From assembly GCA_024345305.1 (NCBI GenBank), contig BRON01000001.1, positions 744,001-808,000 of the forward strand: a stretch of 64,000 bases of DNA. Reading direction: 5' to 3'. A program made the translations under genes and the position numbers. Positions 12,679 to 25,464 of this stretch are shown here, piece by piece (the first letter of the stretch is position 1; every line of letters begins with the position of its first letter). The DNA is from Mrakia gelida (lineage: Eukaryota > Basidiomycota > Tremellomycetes > Cystofilobasidiales > Mrakiaceae). The notes beneath the pieces are model-generated. The model was not told the DNA's origin and made no database searches. It was given only the letters and a program-made list of their open reading frames with translations.

Positions 12679-15048
12679 ATGTCCTCCAGCTCGGAAAGCG
12701 AGAGCTCCTCCTCCTGCTCAGACGCCTTCGACGACTCTGCAACGGAGACCGATTCTGATGTGAGTTCTGATGAGCTCAACCTTCCCTCGTCGCTCTCCTC
12801 CGCTCCCTCCCATTTCTTCTCTCCGATACAGAACCCGAGCTCACCATGCTTGGTTCGTCTTTCCTCCATGTATACAGTCTCTCTGCACTCTCACTGAGTC
12901 GCTCGCAGCTGCTCTGCTGGTGGAACGAGGAGGTCAGTGTCAAAACGAACCATCCCTCCAAACTCGTCCTCCCTCCTCTCTCCCTGCCTTGCCTTGCCTT
13001 GCTTTCGATCTTCACCCCTAGGAGTTAGCAACCAGCAGCTGACTCTCTTTCTGCTCTCGGTTCAACGCAGGAAAAGCCTACTCGTCCTACAACGAAGAGT
13101 GAGCACCGCACTCACTCCCAACCTCGCTCTCGCTCGTTCTCACCGCCAGCGATCGAGCTGACCTCTCCCTCTCTCTCTGCCCTCGGTTCCCTCCTCGCCT
13201 CCGCCTCTTTCTCAGCTAGTAAGTCCGTCCTTCCCCTCTCTCTCCCGTCTCTCGACACCTGATCCGCTCTCAGTCTCGTTTCCTGCGCGAATTCTTGCCT
13301 AATCCTCCTGCTCCCCTTTCTCGCTTTGGTCGGTTCGCTCTCAGTCGTCTTCCCTTTGACGACCTCATGCGCCAGGCCGAGCGCTTGACGAACCTGATGG
13401 TACTGAACATGTGGGAGGGATACTGGGAAGCTGAGGAGGAGAAAGGATACGTGGCGAGGTTGTTGAGCGCGCCGGGAGGAAGGGTGTTGGATGTTGGTGA
13501 GTCGTAACTCGTGAGACGAGGAGAGAGAAGACGCGATGCTTGGCTGCCGTGAGAAGAGACGAGCACTGACGTTACTGAGCGCTTCTTCGTTCTCTCCCAC
13601 GAAGGATCTGGAATGGAAGGTGAGTTTCCCCTGTTTGAGCTCTTGACGAGGATCTGTTCGTTCGAAACGCTGACCTCGCGTCGCTTTTTCGCTCTTCGTC
13701 ACCGCAGGTCTCTGGCTAGTACGAATGGGACAGCTCTTTCCCAACAGCGAGTGTGTAGGTCTCGATCTGGCTCCTACGGAACGATCGTGAGTCTCGGTTC
13801 GCCTTCTCGTTCGGAGCGAAGATTAGCGACGCGTCGTATTCGTTCTCCTGGACTGATCTTGAGTGTTCGCTTGATTGATTCGAAGATTCACTCCTCCATC
13901 AGTAAGATTTGAAGTCTGGGACGTGACAGAGGGGATCCCTTATCCTGACGAGTACTTGTGCGTGTTTGGCATTCGACGTCTCGCTCGCTGTCGAGATCGA
14001 GTCGTTTGGCTGATCAGCTTTGCATTGTTTTTCGTTTGTAGCGACGTCGTTCATGTGAGCAGCTCGTCAGACTTGTACTTCGTCTCTGCGCCTTAAGACG
14101 AGAACCGCTGACCCCGTCGCGTCCTCCTCGTCTTCGGCAGATCCGAGGAACGACGCCCTTCACTCCCTCCTTCCCCACCCTCCTCCAGCACATCCGACGC
14201 GTTCTCTCGCCGGGAGGAGTGCTACTCATGTCTGAGCACGGGTACGCATCTTTTCTTCGACTCGTCTCGTCTCTTCTTCCATCCTTGCGTCTGTCGTCTG
14301 CCAGCGCTGACCTTCTTCTCTTCCGTCCCTCCCTCTCCCTTCTTCCCACCTCATCTCGCCTTCTTCGAACCCCCCAGATGCGAGCTACACGACCACAGCG
14401 GCAAGTCCCTTGACTGGTTTACCATCTCCGCTCAACACGCCTTCCTTGCCGACGGAGAGCTCTCAACGAGCAAGTTCGACCCATGGAAAGGAGCGAAGGA
14501 GTTTCGAGTCCTGAAGAAGATTGTCGAAGCGTCAGGAAGCACGTCGACGACGGGGATTCGGTACGGAGATGGGCTGGGTGTGGTGGAGCCGGATGGGTTC
14601 TCGCAAGTGTACGAGACGATCAAGGAGATCCATCTCGGGACGAGAGAGGAAACTGGTGAGTTCCGATCTCGACGCGTCGTTCCCGTTTTTCGTTTCGACG
14701 CTCGAGCTGACCTCGCGTCCCCTCTGATGCTCCACACGATGATCTGAAAGAAACTCAGATCTCGGTCCAGATGCGAGCTATCGTGATCGCTCACTGGATG
14801 GTCCAAATGCTCCAGCTCGACGGAACTGCAGCAGCCTCCGAGGCGTTACAAGCTCAAGTCGCTCTGCTCACCGAACGCGGCTCAGGCCTCTTTCAGGTTC
14901 GCTTCGTTTCCCTCCTCATTCCCTCCTCAAGAGCACACCCTGACTCGCTTGCTTTTCGGTGGTGTGGGAACAGACCTGCAAAGGGATCTACGCGAAGAAG
15001 AAGGGCTGGGTCGATTCGAAAGGAGGAGGGGAGTTGGACGTGTTGTAG
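12679..15048 (+). CDS. Class I SAM-dependent methyltransferase (LaeA/UMTA-like), multi-exon
   Basis: The product should transfer a methyl group from S-adenosylmethionine; the acceptor is unknown. Exon 1 is 12679-12759, a Ser/Asp-rich N-terminus (MSSSSESESSSSCSDAFDDS). Several small exons follow, including one with GKAYSSYNEE, and then the clear fold: motif I VLDVGSGMEG split across two introns near 13495-13620, LFPNSECVGLDLAP (acidic residue for the ribose), FEVWDVTEGIPYPDEYFDVVHIR, and VLSPGGVLLMSEHGCELHD. The end is the TAG at 15046-15048. The AERLTNLMVLNMWEGYW stretch before motif I resembles the region preceding the fold in LaeA-like enzymes. Boundaries of the small exons between 12760 and 13280 are not certain. 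It converges with the MFS gene at 15284. Confidence 0.8.
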
Positions 15049-15283
15049 TTTTGAGAAACCCGTTTCTCTCGTTGGTTTGGTTCCGAGCTCGATATGGATG
15101 TGTTGTAGCCCGTGTTTGAGATCCTCCCTCCCTATCCTGACCTCTTGATCTTCTTGCACTCTCACTTCCGCCCACTGAAAAGACGCGGAAGAAAAACATA
15201 TCGATTCGCGTCTCTCGTTTCCCTCCTTTCCAGCCCAGCTGGAGACTACACAGGACGATTACAACACGCGAAGCGAACAGTGT

Positions 15284-18197
15284 CTAGATAGCGTAATATA
15301 TGTAAACAACCCAAGCGGTGACGAGCGAAGCAGCTCCAAACGCAAGTCCCACCCGCGTCCACGTCGACGATGCACCTCGAATCCCTCGCGTCTTCTCTTC
15401 CTCCGTCTCGTCCTCCCACAAAACCAGCAGCTCCTTCTGCGATGCTCGAAGGTAGCCGTTGAGGTATCGACCGTCGAACCAGAGGTAGAGTCCTCCGAGG
15501 ACGAACTCGAATGATTTGAGACCGATGAGGAGGTAGAAAACGCCCGAGTACTGACGAGTCCCTGTCGGTGTCAGATCCTGGAGGCGAGACGGATGCAAAA
15601 ATAAGAAGGTATCAGACTCGAAGCCGGATGAGAGAAGAGAAGAGAGGGCAGCGAGAGGCGGGGAGGAGATGGAACGCGAACTGACTTGCAACGCTCCCGA
15701 CGCGACGTTCACGATGCTCTCGCCGCAGTTCGAGAAAGCCTTCCAGACTCCGTAAGCTGAGCCCATGTTCTCTTGGTTGGGTACGAGAAGAGGGATGGCG
15801 GCGACGAAGGGGACGACGTTGAGTGCGAGGGCGAGGGAGCCGATGATGATTGGAGCGAAGGCGTTGACGTTCGTGAACCCCATGAGTGAGAAGGTGACGA
15901 TCCACAGTGCAGCAGTGGTGGAGACTGGAAGGCGAGGAAGGTGAAAGAGATCAGCGACGACCAACGGAGTTGAAAGAAGGCGAGATGGCGATAGACGCAC
16001 TGACCGTAGTGCATTCGAAAGCCTTTCCAATCGAAGAGAGCTCCCAGAAGAGGGCAGATGACGACGGGTAGGACTGGAAAATCACCGACGTCAGTAAATC
16101 TTCGAAAGAAGAGGAGTGTGAGAGACTAACCTTGAGCGACGGCGGACTAGGAAGGAAAGAAGACGCGTCGAGTTCTCGTCAGTGCTCAAGAGCGTCGAGA
16201 ACACGAGCACCAAAGACTCACGGTATATCCAGCGGTGAGTTTCGAGGCTCCACGAGTGACTTGGACCATCTGTGTGAGGAAGAGAGCGAAGATGAGCGAA
16301 GGTTCCCTTCGACGAGAGAAGAAGGAGTCGCTCACGTCGGCGACGTTCGAGAGGTATGTGAGAGCGGCGCCAGCTGCAGAAAGAAGGGAAGTTTAGCATA
16401 CCATTGAGGCGTAAAGAAAAATGGCGAGACTCACATTGCAGGAGCTGAGTGATACAGAGAAGCCAGAAAGCACCAGGGAGGGACGACATGCTCGACCGGA
16501 TGTACCTCCACTGTCGAACGATGTTCGGTGGCCTCTTTCCGGGGGCGGCTCCACTCCGTTTAGCAAATCGAGAGGTTTCCTTCTCCTTCTGCCGACCCGT
16601 GACGAGCTGAGAGGAGTTGGGAAGTGTCCGTTCGAAGAAGAAGTAGGCGAAAGCGGCGAGAAGGGAAACGAGGCTCATCATCGCGACGACCTGTAAGCAA
16701 ACGAAGAAGAGTCAGGGTCGGGGACGAGTGGTGATGGAGAGAGAGTTTCGCACCCAGAGAGTCCAGACCCAATTTCCTCTTGACCTTGCGATGGGGTAGG
16801 AGGTGAGACTTCCAGTCACTGGCGGACGAAAGGCATCGACGCGACAATGATCAGCGGGAGCGAGGAGAAGTACGAGACACAAGGGAGAGGACGGACTGTG
16901 GTAGGCTCTTCCGATGGCAACGTCGAGCTTTAGAAGAGATAGGGGGTGTAAATGGGTCAGACGGGTTGGGATCAGGCGAGAATGAACGAGAAAACGAAGG
17001 CTCACTCCAAGAATCAAACCCAGACTCGAGCCCTTGAACCAGAAGACGTAGAGCTTGTTCTGAACTGTAGAGGAGCGAGAGGGAATCGTTTGTCTATTAA
17101 TGAAGGATGGAGACGGGGAAGGGGAAAGAGGAAGAACGAACCGGCTGCACGAGCGACGAAAGGGAAAGAGGGTGTGAGCTCGAGGCGTCTTCCTCTGGCT
17201 CTCTTTCGCTGGTCGAGGCGTGATGAGTCAGGACTCACTCTCGATAGATATACTCCCAAATCCAAGGACAATGTGACCAACGACGAGACTGTTTTGGGGA
17301 AGCCAAGAAGAGGGACAGGGAGATGAACGAGACGACGGTTCAACTTCAGACGCGCGAGAGCGACACAGAAGGAAGAAAGGAAGGCCGACTGACAGAGGGT
17401 AGTTCTTCACCGTTCCTCCAATTGCACTCAGCACCGTCCCAGTGAGGATGAACGCACAGGAGACGATGGCAGCTCGTCGAGGACCATAATAACTGTCGTT
17501 CCGTCGGACGCGAAGGATCGAAACAACTTCTGGTCAGTGATCTATTCGAGACTTGGAGTGAGTGAGAGTCGAAGAGGGCAGCTTAGAAGGAAGAGAATCT
17601 CACTCGACAGCGACTTGATATGAGAGGAAGCAAGGAAGAAGGGAAAGAGGTCAGCGTTCAAGTTCTTCGAGCAAGTGTAAACCTCGACGCGACGTGCGAG
17701 AATCACTCACGACCTGTGATAACGGGAAGAATCGTGTTGACGAGCGAATCAGCAGCGGCCAGCACTGCATATTGAGAGTTGCTGATGTCGAGATCCGACT
17801 TGATCGTCGACTTGAGAGGTCCAAGACTCGATCCAGCGAAACCTGATCCGACTGAACGAGCGAGGGCAAGGTCAGCGACAGTGTGCTCTTCCAGAAGGCT
17901 GATCGATGGAAAGCTCGACTCACGAACGAAGAGAAAGATTAGAGTCAACGAAATGACCTTCTGCGACATCGGAAGCAGAACTATTTCTCCTCCTTCGTTG
18001 AGGTCCCGGTCGCCGTCGACCTTCGACTCTTCAAGCTCGCCGGCCCGAGAAGGGATCCCATCGAGAGAACTCTTGAAAGGCTTGCCCGAGTTCTCGAACT
18101 GAGTGCCGGAGACCAGGGTTGCTCCAGAAGCTCCGGTTGAGGATCGAGAAGGAGGAGGGTAGGTCGTTGACGCGTCGTCGTCGAGGGTTCTCAACAT
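15284..18197 (-). CDS. MFSD1-like major facilitator superfamily transporter, multi-exon
   Basis: The predicted product is a 12-helix MFS carrier; related animal MFSD1 is a lysosomal dipeptide exporter, so a vacuolar role is plausible but inferred. Exon 1 is 18197-17924 (ATG at 18197), a soluble Ser/Asp-rich N-terminus followed by KVISLTLIFLFV. The next exon has GSSLGPLKSTIKSDLDISNS and then QYAVLAAADSLVNTILPVI, the signature that suggests MFSD1. Later exons give MMSLVSLLAAFAYFFFERTLP and VTFSLMGFTNVNAFAPIIIG. Near the C-terminus come IPLLVPNQENMGSAYGVWKA and a final helix LGLAFGAASLVTAWVVYIYY-like segment before the stop at 15284. About nine introns interrupt it. Middle exon boundaries were not all resolved. 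Confidence 0.75.
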
Positions 18198-20082
18198 GGC
18201 TCGCTGTTATGGGAGGACAGAACGAGGAGGAGAGGATGGTGGTTCGTGGAGAGGAGGGACGAGAGAGAGAAAGGTTTGGGTTTCTGTATCAGATCCTGCC
18301 TGGCCATCTCGGCAGGAGAGAAGGCAAAAAAGAAAGGCGGGGACTCGAGGACGAACCGCGGGCTGGCCGAAAGAACGGACGAGGAAAAGCTTGGGACTCT
18401 AGATCTTGATAGTCTGGGAGGGTGCATGGTAGTCGAGACTCGTGTGAGAGTATGGCGAGAGCTTGATAGGTTGAAGGCGAGAAGAAGAAAGTCAGCGATG
18501 AGCGAGGGGGACGGTGAGCAAAAGCGTCGAGCTCACCTCCTCTTTTTGCAGTTCGTCACGACCCATGCGATCTCTTCGACTCCGCGACTGTCCCATTCCC
18601 GATAAAGTGAAAGCGAGCGGCAGCTCGATCTACACATCTGTGGGGGTGACTGTGCGCAGCGTCGAGGGTAGAAAGAGAGAGAGCCGAGACGACGTCGGCT
18701 TTCCTTCTCCTGTCCTCTCCCTCAAATGGTGCCTCTGTCAGCGGCATCGCTCCACCTTGTACTCGTTCAAATACGATTATGTCTCACCCGCGTACCGGTA
18801 CGTATGAAAAGAGACGAGGTCAGCTTTCGAAGCGATGGAGGGGGAGGGAAGGCAAGGAGAGGAAGGAGAACGAAGCTCACCAATGCGTCCCTCCTTCGAT
18901 CCTTGTTCTGGTAGACCTCAGTGACACTGCGGGAGTGAGGGTCGGTTCAACAGGGATCTGCTGTTAACTTGGGCATCCTACCAGATGCTTTCAGCCCTAA
19001 AGCGTTGTCGTGGTTCGTGCTCTTCGTCCCCTCGCCTTTTACGTCCCTCCCAGCTCCTTCCCTCAGCGAGCTCGCCTTCGCCTTCTTCGCCTTCCGCTCC
19101 CTCTTCTTCGTCAAAACAACATCTTCCAGCACTCAACGAACTCGCGCAGGGCTTCAACAAGGCTGCAAGAAGCTTTCATCGCTGAGCTCGAACGATTCTT
19201 CCCCATTGCTCCTGCCTCTCGAGTCGACCGCTGCCCTCCCTCCTCGTTCGCCCCTTCGGACCTCCATCCACCCGTCCGAACGTCTTCCGACCCCTCTTGA
19301 CGCTTCTCCTCACTCCTCAACGGCTCAAACCCCTCCATCCTGTCATCAGAACTTGCGAAAGGTCTCTTCATATCGCCTGAGGAGCGACAGGAAGGAGGGA
19401 AGAGCGAAGGCTCGAGCTCTGATCCGATGCTCGCCCTCCGTTTCGCTCTCTTCCAGCCCCTCTTCCTTGAACATGTCGAGGTTTAGCCGTAAGAGATTCA
19501 TCTCTGCTAACCGTGAGTGTTCCTCCTCCTCCCCCGCCTCCCTCTCTTCCTGAATCCACCCGCGCTCGACGGCGGCTTTGAATTCGAACACGACGCGTCT
19601 TCGACGGCTGACCTCCTCCTCTCATTTACAGGTCTTTTGAAACTTCCGCCCTCCGATCAATCGTCTTTGACCTCCGTGGAGCCTCGGCTCTCTTCCATCC
19701 CTGATCTCCAACAGAGCCGTCGCCTTCGAAACCCAGCCGAACTGGATCAGCCTCTGAAAACTCGTTCGTGCCTCAATCAACTCGCTCAGTCGCAAGGAAC
19801 CCTTTCCAAGCCCTCTGGCTGTCTCGCATCAATCAACTGACCTGAATTTGTTCCTACCTTTCGACCAGCAGACCTCTCTCTTAGCTTTCCCGTCGAACGC
19901 AGCAAGGCTTCGTCGAAATGCTGCAAAGGACGGTTTCTCTTCGCTCTTCCTCGACTACCATCACACACTTCACTTCCTTCTACCGACTCTCGGCACTTGA
20001 GTTCATCTACCTACCACTGCCACACCACTTCAACCCTCTCCGATCAATCCTTCACGTTCTCTTCCTCCTCAACTCATCGACA
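18198..20082. other. Intergenic region with weak coding signals, none resolved
   Basis: The first 230 bases are the CT-rich minus-strand leader of the MFS gene. Farther right there are splice-like signals on the plus strand (donor near 18513 with acceptor TTTTTGCAG near 18552; donor at 19513 with acceptor near 19632). One open plus-strand frame runs from about 18969 to 19512 and continues after the second candidate intron to a TGA near 19840, containing MSRFSRKRFISANR. It has no upstream ATG. A hypothetical protein gene may lie here, but I cannot define its start or exons. Confidence 0.3.
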
Positions 20083-21329
20083 ATGCTTTCCCTCCTTGCC
20101 GCGTTCACTCTCGCCCTCTCCCTCGTCAACGCTTCGCCCGTTCCCACCTCCAACGAGGTCGATGCTCGAGATCTTGTAAGTGAATCTCTTGACATCGTTC
20201 ATTATCTTCCACTCCCATCAACTCGAGTCGATGGCTGACTCGCTCTCTTTCTTCTTCGTTGAGGTGATCTCGTCTCTTCAGCTGGGAGTCCACGGCGCGC
20301 TCGTCTCCTCAGGCGGACTCACCGAACTAGGAACAACAGTCTACGCCGACATCCCGAAGGTCGCCAAGTCTCTGTATCTGCTTTGGCATCCGTACGTCTT
20401 TCATCTTCTCGCTTTTCACTCCTCTCGACGCGTCGAGCTCGAGTCTCGACTGCTCTTGACTTCGTACGATCTGACTTCCTTCTCACTTGCCTTCTCTTTG
20501 CAGGTGGATGTCGACGGCGTCAAAGTCCACGTCACCCGAGGAGGCAAAGGTCTTCTCGGAAACGGTGGACTTCTCGGGACTGGGATCGGCGCTTGCCCTG
20601 GACTCCTCGGAACTGGCTTGCTCTCGGGATCCGAGTGCTACCACTGGACTGCTCCTACTGGATGGGCTCGACCCTCGTGGTACGAGTGAGTGGATCCCTC
20701 CTCGTTGATGCGTAATGGAAGAACAACGGACCAGATCTGACTTTTGAGGCGTCGTCCTTTCTCGCTTTGTTTCGTCGCTCGACAGATTCGGCTTCTTCCA
20801 CCCCGATACCGGAGCTTGGATCAACAGTCAAGTCGAGGTCATTGCTTTCTTGAAAGGGTTGGCTTTCGCCGAGGTCCGTCTCTCCTCTTCACTCGCTCTT
20901 CTCGTCTCTTCCTCGACTCGGTTTTCGATTCCTCGGCTGACTTCATCTTCCCCCCTCTCTCTCTCCCCTTACTCTATTCCTCCTTCAAATCGATGCAGAT
21001 CTCCATCAACAGCGCCTACCCTCTCTTCCCTTTCACTTCTGGCCACTACCCCATTAGAGCTCTCGATTGGACTCGACGAAACCGATTCGGATGCTGGAAC
21101 GACGCTGGGCTCTTCATCGACCTCGACCTCGATATCGCCGTCTCCATCCTTCTCGGCTCGTGCGGATACAGTCGAGTGAGTTGCAGTTCCCTCCTCTCCT
21201 TCTCTCCGCCGACTTCTCGACCACTTCTCCTCTCGCCTCCCGTCGCGTCCATCGAAACTGAAGCTGACGCTCGACGTTCATTCGTCTGCCTCCCTGATTC
21301 TCGTCACGCCTCCTTCACAGATCCTCTGA
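20083..21329 (+). CDS. Putative secreted protein with Gly/Leu-rich repeats, orphan
   Basis: The family is not recognised. Exon 1 (20083-20175) encodes a classic signal peptide, MLSLLAAFTLALSLVNASP, followed by a possible dibasic-free propeptide. Exon 2 (from about 20281) has LGVHGALVSSGGLTELGTTV. The third carries VDVDGVKVHVTRGGKGLLG and then a short repeated element, GLLGTG / GLLGTGLL, with cysteines in GACPG and GSECYHW. Further exons contain FGFFHPDTGAWINSQVEV and YPLFPFTSGHYPIRALDWT, ending in LLGSCGYSRIL and a TGA at 21327-21329. The junction between exons 2 and 3 is not settled because the first donor choice breaks the frame. Four or more cysteines and small size suggest an extracellular or cell-wall protein. 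Confidence 0.6.
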
Positions 21330-21661
21330 GTCGCATCTCTGTAAAGTTCTATCTACCCTGCATCCCTCCCTTCGTTTCTATCCTCTCTCTCTCTACTCTC
21401 CAACGTCCTCTCCGGGTTCTCGCGCTCGTTGATCTCGACGTTTTCTCCTCGTCCTTTGCTTTCCCTTCTTCTCTTGGGCTTGATGTTGTTCTCTGGTGTA
21501 CCTTATCAAAGAAGCTTTCCGTCCGGACTTGCATACTTCGAGAGAAGCACCGGGTTCATGAGGAGTCGAAACGGATGCGCGTCGACACGGCGCAATCTCT
21601 GCCGACGAAAGATAAATAAACCGTGATCGTGAGGAACAAGAAGAACAAGACCAAGCGAAGT

Positions 21662-24541
21662 CTAAGCTGAGATACGAGGCTCTATCGAAAAGCCCTGCTC
21701 CAATGGATCTAACCGGCTCGTCGCTCCTCCAGCACCCTCCTTCCCCTCTTCACTTCCCATCCCCATCTCGGACTCCTGGCCCAAAGTCCCTTCCACAGAC
21801 CCGACCGTACGCCTCATCTCCGTCTGGGCGAGCTCTTCTCCGGTTTCCTCGAGGGATAGCGGTGGCTTCGTCGTCGTGGAAGGGGGAGGAGCGCGTCCCG
21901 CCCAACGCTCGCCGAATCGAATCACAAGGAGGAGGAGCAGAACTCCGGAAAGAGAAACGGCTGCGACGATGGTGTTCGCAACTCCAACTCCGACGGCTTT
22001 GACGAGAGGGAGGATACCGGCCGACTGGAGAGACGGAGAAGACGAGCGAAGGAGGAGGTCAGCTCGACGCGTCGAGACAAGTGAGGCGCGGAAGACTCAC
22101 AGCTCCAGCAGCAGCGAAGTATCTCATGCAGATGGTCTGGAGGTATAACAAGAGGTGCGTGTCAGTTTCGAGAGGGAAGAGAAGGGAAAGCTGGAAAGGA
22201 AGGACTCACGATGGCGATCGTTTCCGATGAACGAGAGGGATCACAGTCGACGCAGCTGCACGCGAGACAAAGGAGGTGAGTTCCAAGAGATGCGAAGACT
22301 GAGATGCCCGATGAGCTCACTAGGTATTTGCCGGAACTAGCACAAACATCTGGGAGACTCCAGCGAGGACTGATGAGACGAACGAAGGTCTACAGGTCAG
22401 CTTATCGTTCGACGCGACTCTTTCACCCCTTCCCCGTTTCCAAATTCGAACCAACCTACTCACAAAGAAAAATGCATGGCAGAGCCAACCCTCCTTTCCC
22501 TGTTTCCATCGTCCAACCGGCACCGAGAACGGAAGCAGGAAAGACGAAGAGCCCGCCGACGAGGGCTGCTCGTAGTCGATCCTCCGGTCTCCCTGAACGA
22601 GAAGGAGAGAGAGAGAGAAGGACGGCGTCAGTTTCTCGTTCTCGACCAGACAGAGAGGGAAGACGGGAGCCGGACTCACGATATCCTCGCTTCTTGATCC
22701 ACTTCGCGGTCGTTCGATCAGCCCATCTTCCTCCCAGACGCGATCCCACGAACGAGCCGAAGCCTGAAGGGAGGAAGAGCGTTCCGATGAGGGCGACGTT
22801 GGTGAGTCCGTATCTGGGAGCCAGGGTGTACGCTGAGAGCCCCGAAAAGAGGAGGGAAGAGAGGTCAGCGAGACTGAGAGCGCGAAGGCACGACGGAGAG
22901 CGACGGAATTGCGAACGAACTGAGGGGAACGAGAAGGACGTAGGTTGCGAGTAGAGTAGTGCTGCTGTTGATCGACTGTGGGAAGGTGAAAGGGTCAGTG
23001 CCTGCTAGCTTTTCGGTGGAAGGGAAGTGACAAGAAAGACTCACGATCAAGAGGATGTTGGGATTTCGAAGAAGAGCGACGGCTCGAAACGGCGAGAACC
23101 AAAAGAAGACGAAACGTTTCCCCGTCGCCTTCTTCGCGAGATCATGAGGTGTGGGACCATGCGAGGTATTGGGTCTGGAGTCGAAGGTAAGGTCGGAGTT
23201 AGCTTTCGTCGCTGGAGAGGGGGGAGGGAAGAGCAAGCACTGACATGAACAAAAATATCAGGACGAAGACGAGACCCCCAGCTGCAGCGAGGAGAGCCTG
23301 GAAAGATCGCCACTCCGGACGAGTGTACTGCTGCAGCAGACCTGCTATCGCAGGAGCGAGAGCGGGACCGACTGAAAGAGAGGAAGAACCGAAGAAGGGT
23401 CAGCTCTCGAGGTCGGACGCGTCGAGGACTCGTTCAACCTCTCATCCCTCCTCGTCCTCAAAATGCGGAGTAGACTCACGAACAACTCCAAGATAGTAAA
23501 GTCCCATAGCCGTGCCACGTTCCGTGGGAGCGTAGATGTCTCCGATCGTACCCGCTCCTACGGAGAGGGCAGCGCAGGCTCCTGAGAGAGCGAAACGAGA
23601 AGGGTCGTCAGTCGCCCGTTCGTGCGTCTCCTCTCCATCACAGCTTGACTCAACTAACTCACCAATGGCCTGTATCACTCGAGTAGCAATGAGGACGCCG
23701 AGAGTGTTGCTGAAGACCACACCGATCGAGCCTGCGACGTGGATCGGTAGGGAGATCACTGAACAAAGCGGGACGAAGATCAGGTCAGCGAACTGGACGA
23801 TTCGAAGCGAGGCTCGTTTCCGGGGACGTACAGTAGATGGATCGTCGACTGTAGAATCCTGCTAAGGGAGCCCAGATGAGAGGAGCAACTCCAAGAACAG
23901 CTGTGAACATGGCGACGGTGTAATCTGTGATGCAAAGATGCGGTCAGCTCGAGCTCGAGCCCGCCAGAGAAAGACCGAGGGCCCACTCACTGATAACTTC
24001 CGGAGTCGTATGCACACTCTCAGCGATGTTAGGGATAGAAGGAAAGAAAGCAGCCGAGGCGAGGGCTGGAAGAAGGGAGGAGGGATGAGCTCGGTGAAGC
24101 GGCGAGGAATGAAAAGAGGCGAGAGCTGCTGGACTCACGAGCCAAGATCGCTGAAAGGGAGATAGTGGCTACGATGAGAGCCTTTCTACGAGCTAGTGGA
24201 ATGGACAGTCAAAGAGAGCGAGTCAGCTCGGGAGTGATAACGAGGAGAGGGAGGGAAGGAAGCATGGATGTTGAGCTTTTCGCTTCCTTCCTTCCGCCAA
24301 CCTTCCCTCCCTCCCTCCCTCCCTCCCTCCCTCCTCCTTCCCTCGCTCCTTTGATATACTCACGAGAGAAACGAGTAAAAGGATCATCCTTGTCCAGCTC
24401 CGAACCCTCCTCTACATCTGTAGGCGTCCGTGGCGAGTCCGTCTTCTCCTTATCGACGGCAACCTCCAACGAGGGTGCGAGCTCAAGGACAGTCGCATCC
24501 GAGCTCGTCCTGGTCGACATCGGCAGGGATTCCACTGCCAT
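21662..24541 (-). CDS. DHA1-type MFS drug:H+ antiporter, many short exons
   Basis: The product should be a plasma-membrane exporter of the 12-helix DHA1 group (Qdr/Dtr-like). I place the start at the ATG 24541-24539 (MAVESLPMSTRTSSD); an open frame extends farther upstream only through non-ATG codons. Recognisable parts in order are DDPFTRFSR and KALIVATISLSAILA (helix 1), LGVAPLIWAPLAGFYSRRSI (motif A region), VAGSIGVVFSNTLGVLIATR, and GDIYAPTERGTAMGLYYLG. Motif C follows as VGPALAPAIAGLLQQYTRPEW. The C-terminal half includes LGTLFLPSGFGSFVGSRLGG-like GSFVGSRLGGRWADRT. It ends after a cytosolic Glu/Ser-rich tail at 21662. Around eleven introns were seen. Substrate cannot be inferred. Confidence 0.8.
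24305..24334 (+). repeat. (CTCC)n microsatellite inside the DHA1 exporter gene
   Basis: About seven tandem CTCC units lie in the first intron of the minus-strand MFS exporter, between its N-terminal exon (ending near 24362) and the next exon. Confidence 0.8.
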
Positions 24542-25464
24542 CAGAGACGAGTCGAGACGAGCTCTGAAGAGGAGAAGGGAAGAGGGGGAAGAAGGAGTTC
24601 TGAAAAGCGAGGTGGCGAGCGTTGGAAGAGAAGAAGAAGGAAGGGGAAGGGGAGGGAAACTCAAAGCTCGACGAGGTGGAAGCGCTTCGGAGAAGTGCGA
24701 CCGATCAAATTTCTACTGTCTGGCAGGGGTGGAGCAGATTTTGCTGCCAGAAAGGGCAGGTGCTTAGATCTGATTAGTTTTATTGACTGCTGACTCGCTC
24801 GAAACTTGATTCTAAGGGGAAGGAAGGGAAGTCGTGTCGGTGCGACGCGTCGAGCGCCTCTTCACCCTTTCCTCCTTCTTCAACCGCTTGAAAAGAAGGC
24901 GGACTAAGTGAGAGGATCTCCCAAAGTATTGATCGCCCGCAGGTCAGGCTGAAGGGACTGATGGGGATCTGCGAAACCGGTCAGCTAGCCCTCGAGACGC
25001 GCGCGACGAGGCAGCGAGAAAGCGAGAAGGAGAGCTCGAAGGTGAGCTCGGCGACGATGAGACTCAAGAGACATCAGAGATGAGAGGCCCATCTTTTGTT
25101 GCAAGAGGAAGGCTTCCTCGTGGCTTCCTCGTGTAGCTGTAGACGCTTCAGAGAGCAATCAGTTGAGGACCGTCGGTCGACTCGAAGAACGAGTCCCAGT
25201 CGAAGTCTCACGAGCTGAGCGCTCGAAATTCTGCCCCGGAAGCATTTTTGCAAAGCCAGATATTGTACCCGATGAAGATTTTCCGGAGAACAGGGAATTC
25301 GAGAGGGAAAAACGTGGCTCTGAAAATGACGCGTCCAACGAGGTAGCCCCCTTCGACGCTTCCCTTCTTTTCGTTTCCTGCTCCTCCCTCCCGCCTCTCC
25401 CCTGCCCTCCATCTCCCTTCTTTCCCCGAAACTCAACTCTTTCGACCCACTTCTTCTTTCCACC
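24542..25464. other. Divergent promoter region between the DHA1 exporter and TPS2-like gene
   Basis: Both flanking genes read outward. No coding sequence is supported. GACGCGTC copies lie at 24844-24851 and 25328-25335. The 100 bases before 25465 are CT-rich and end in the start context CCACCATGG. Confidence 0.45.

Noticed and set aside
24542..24664. N-terminal extension of the DHA1 exporter
   Set aside because: The extension is reached only from a TTG codon; the first ATG in frame is at 24541.
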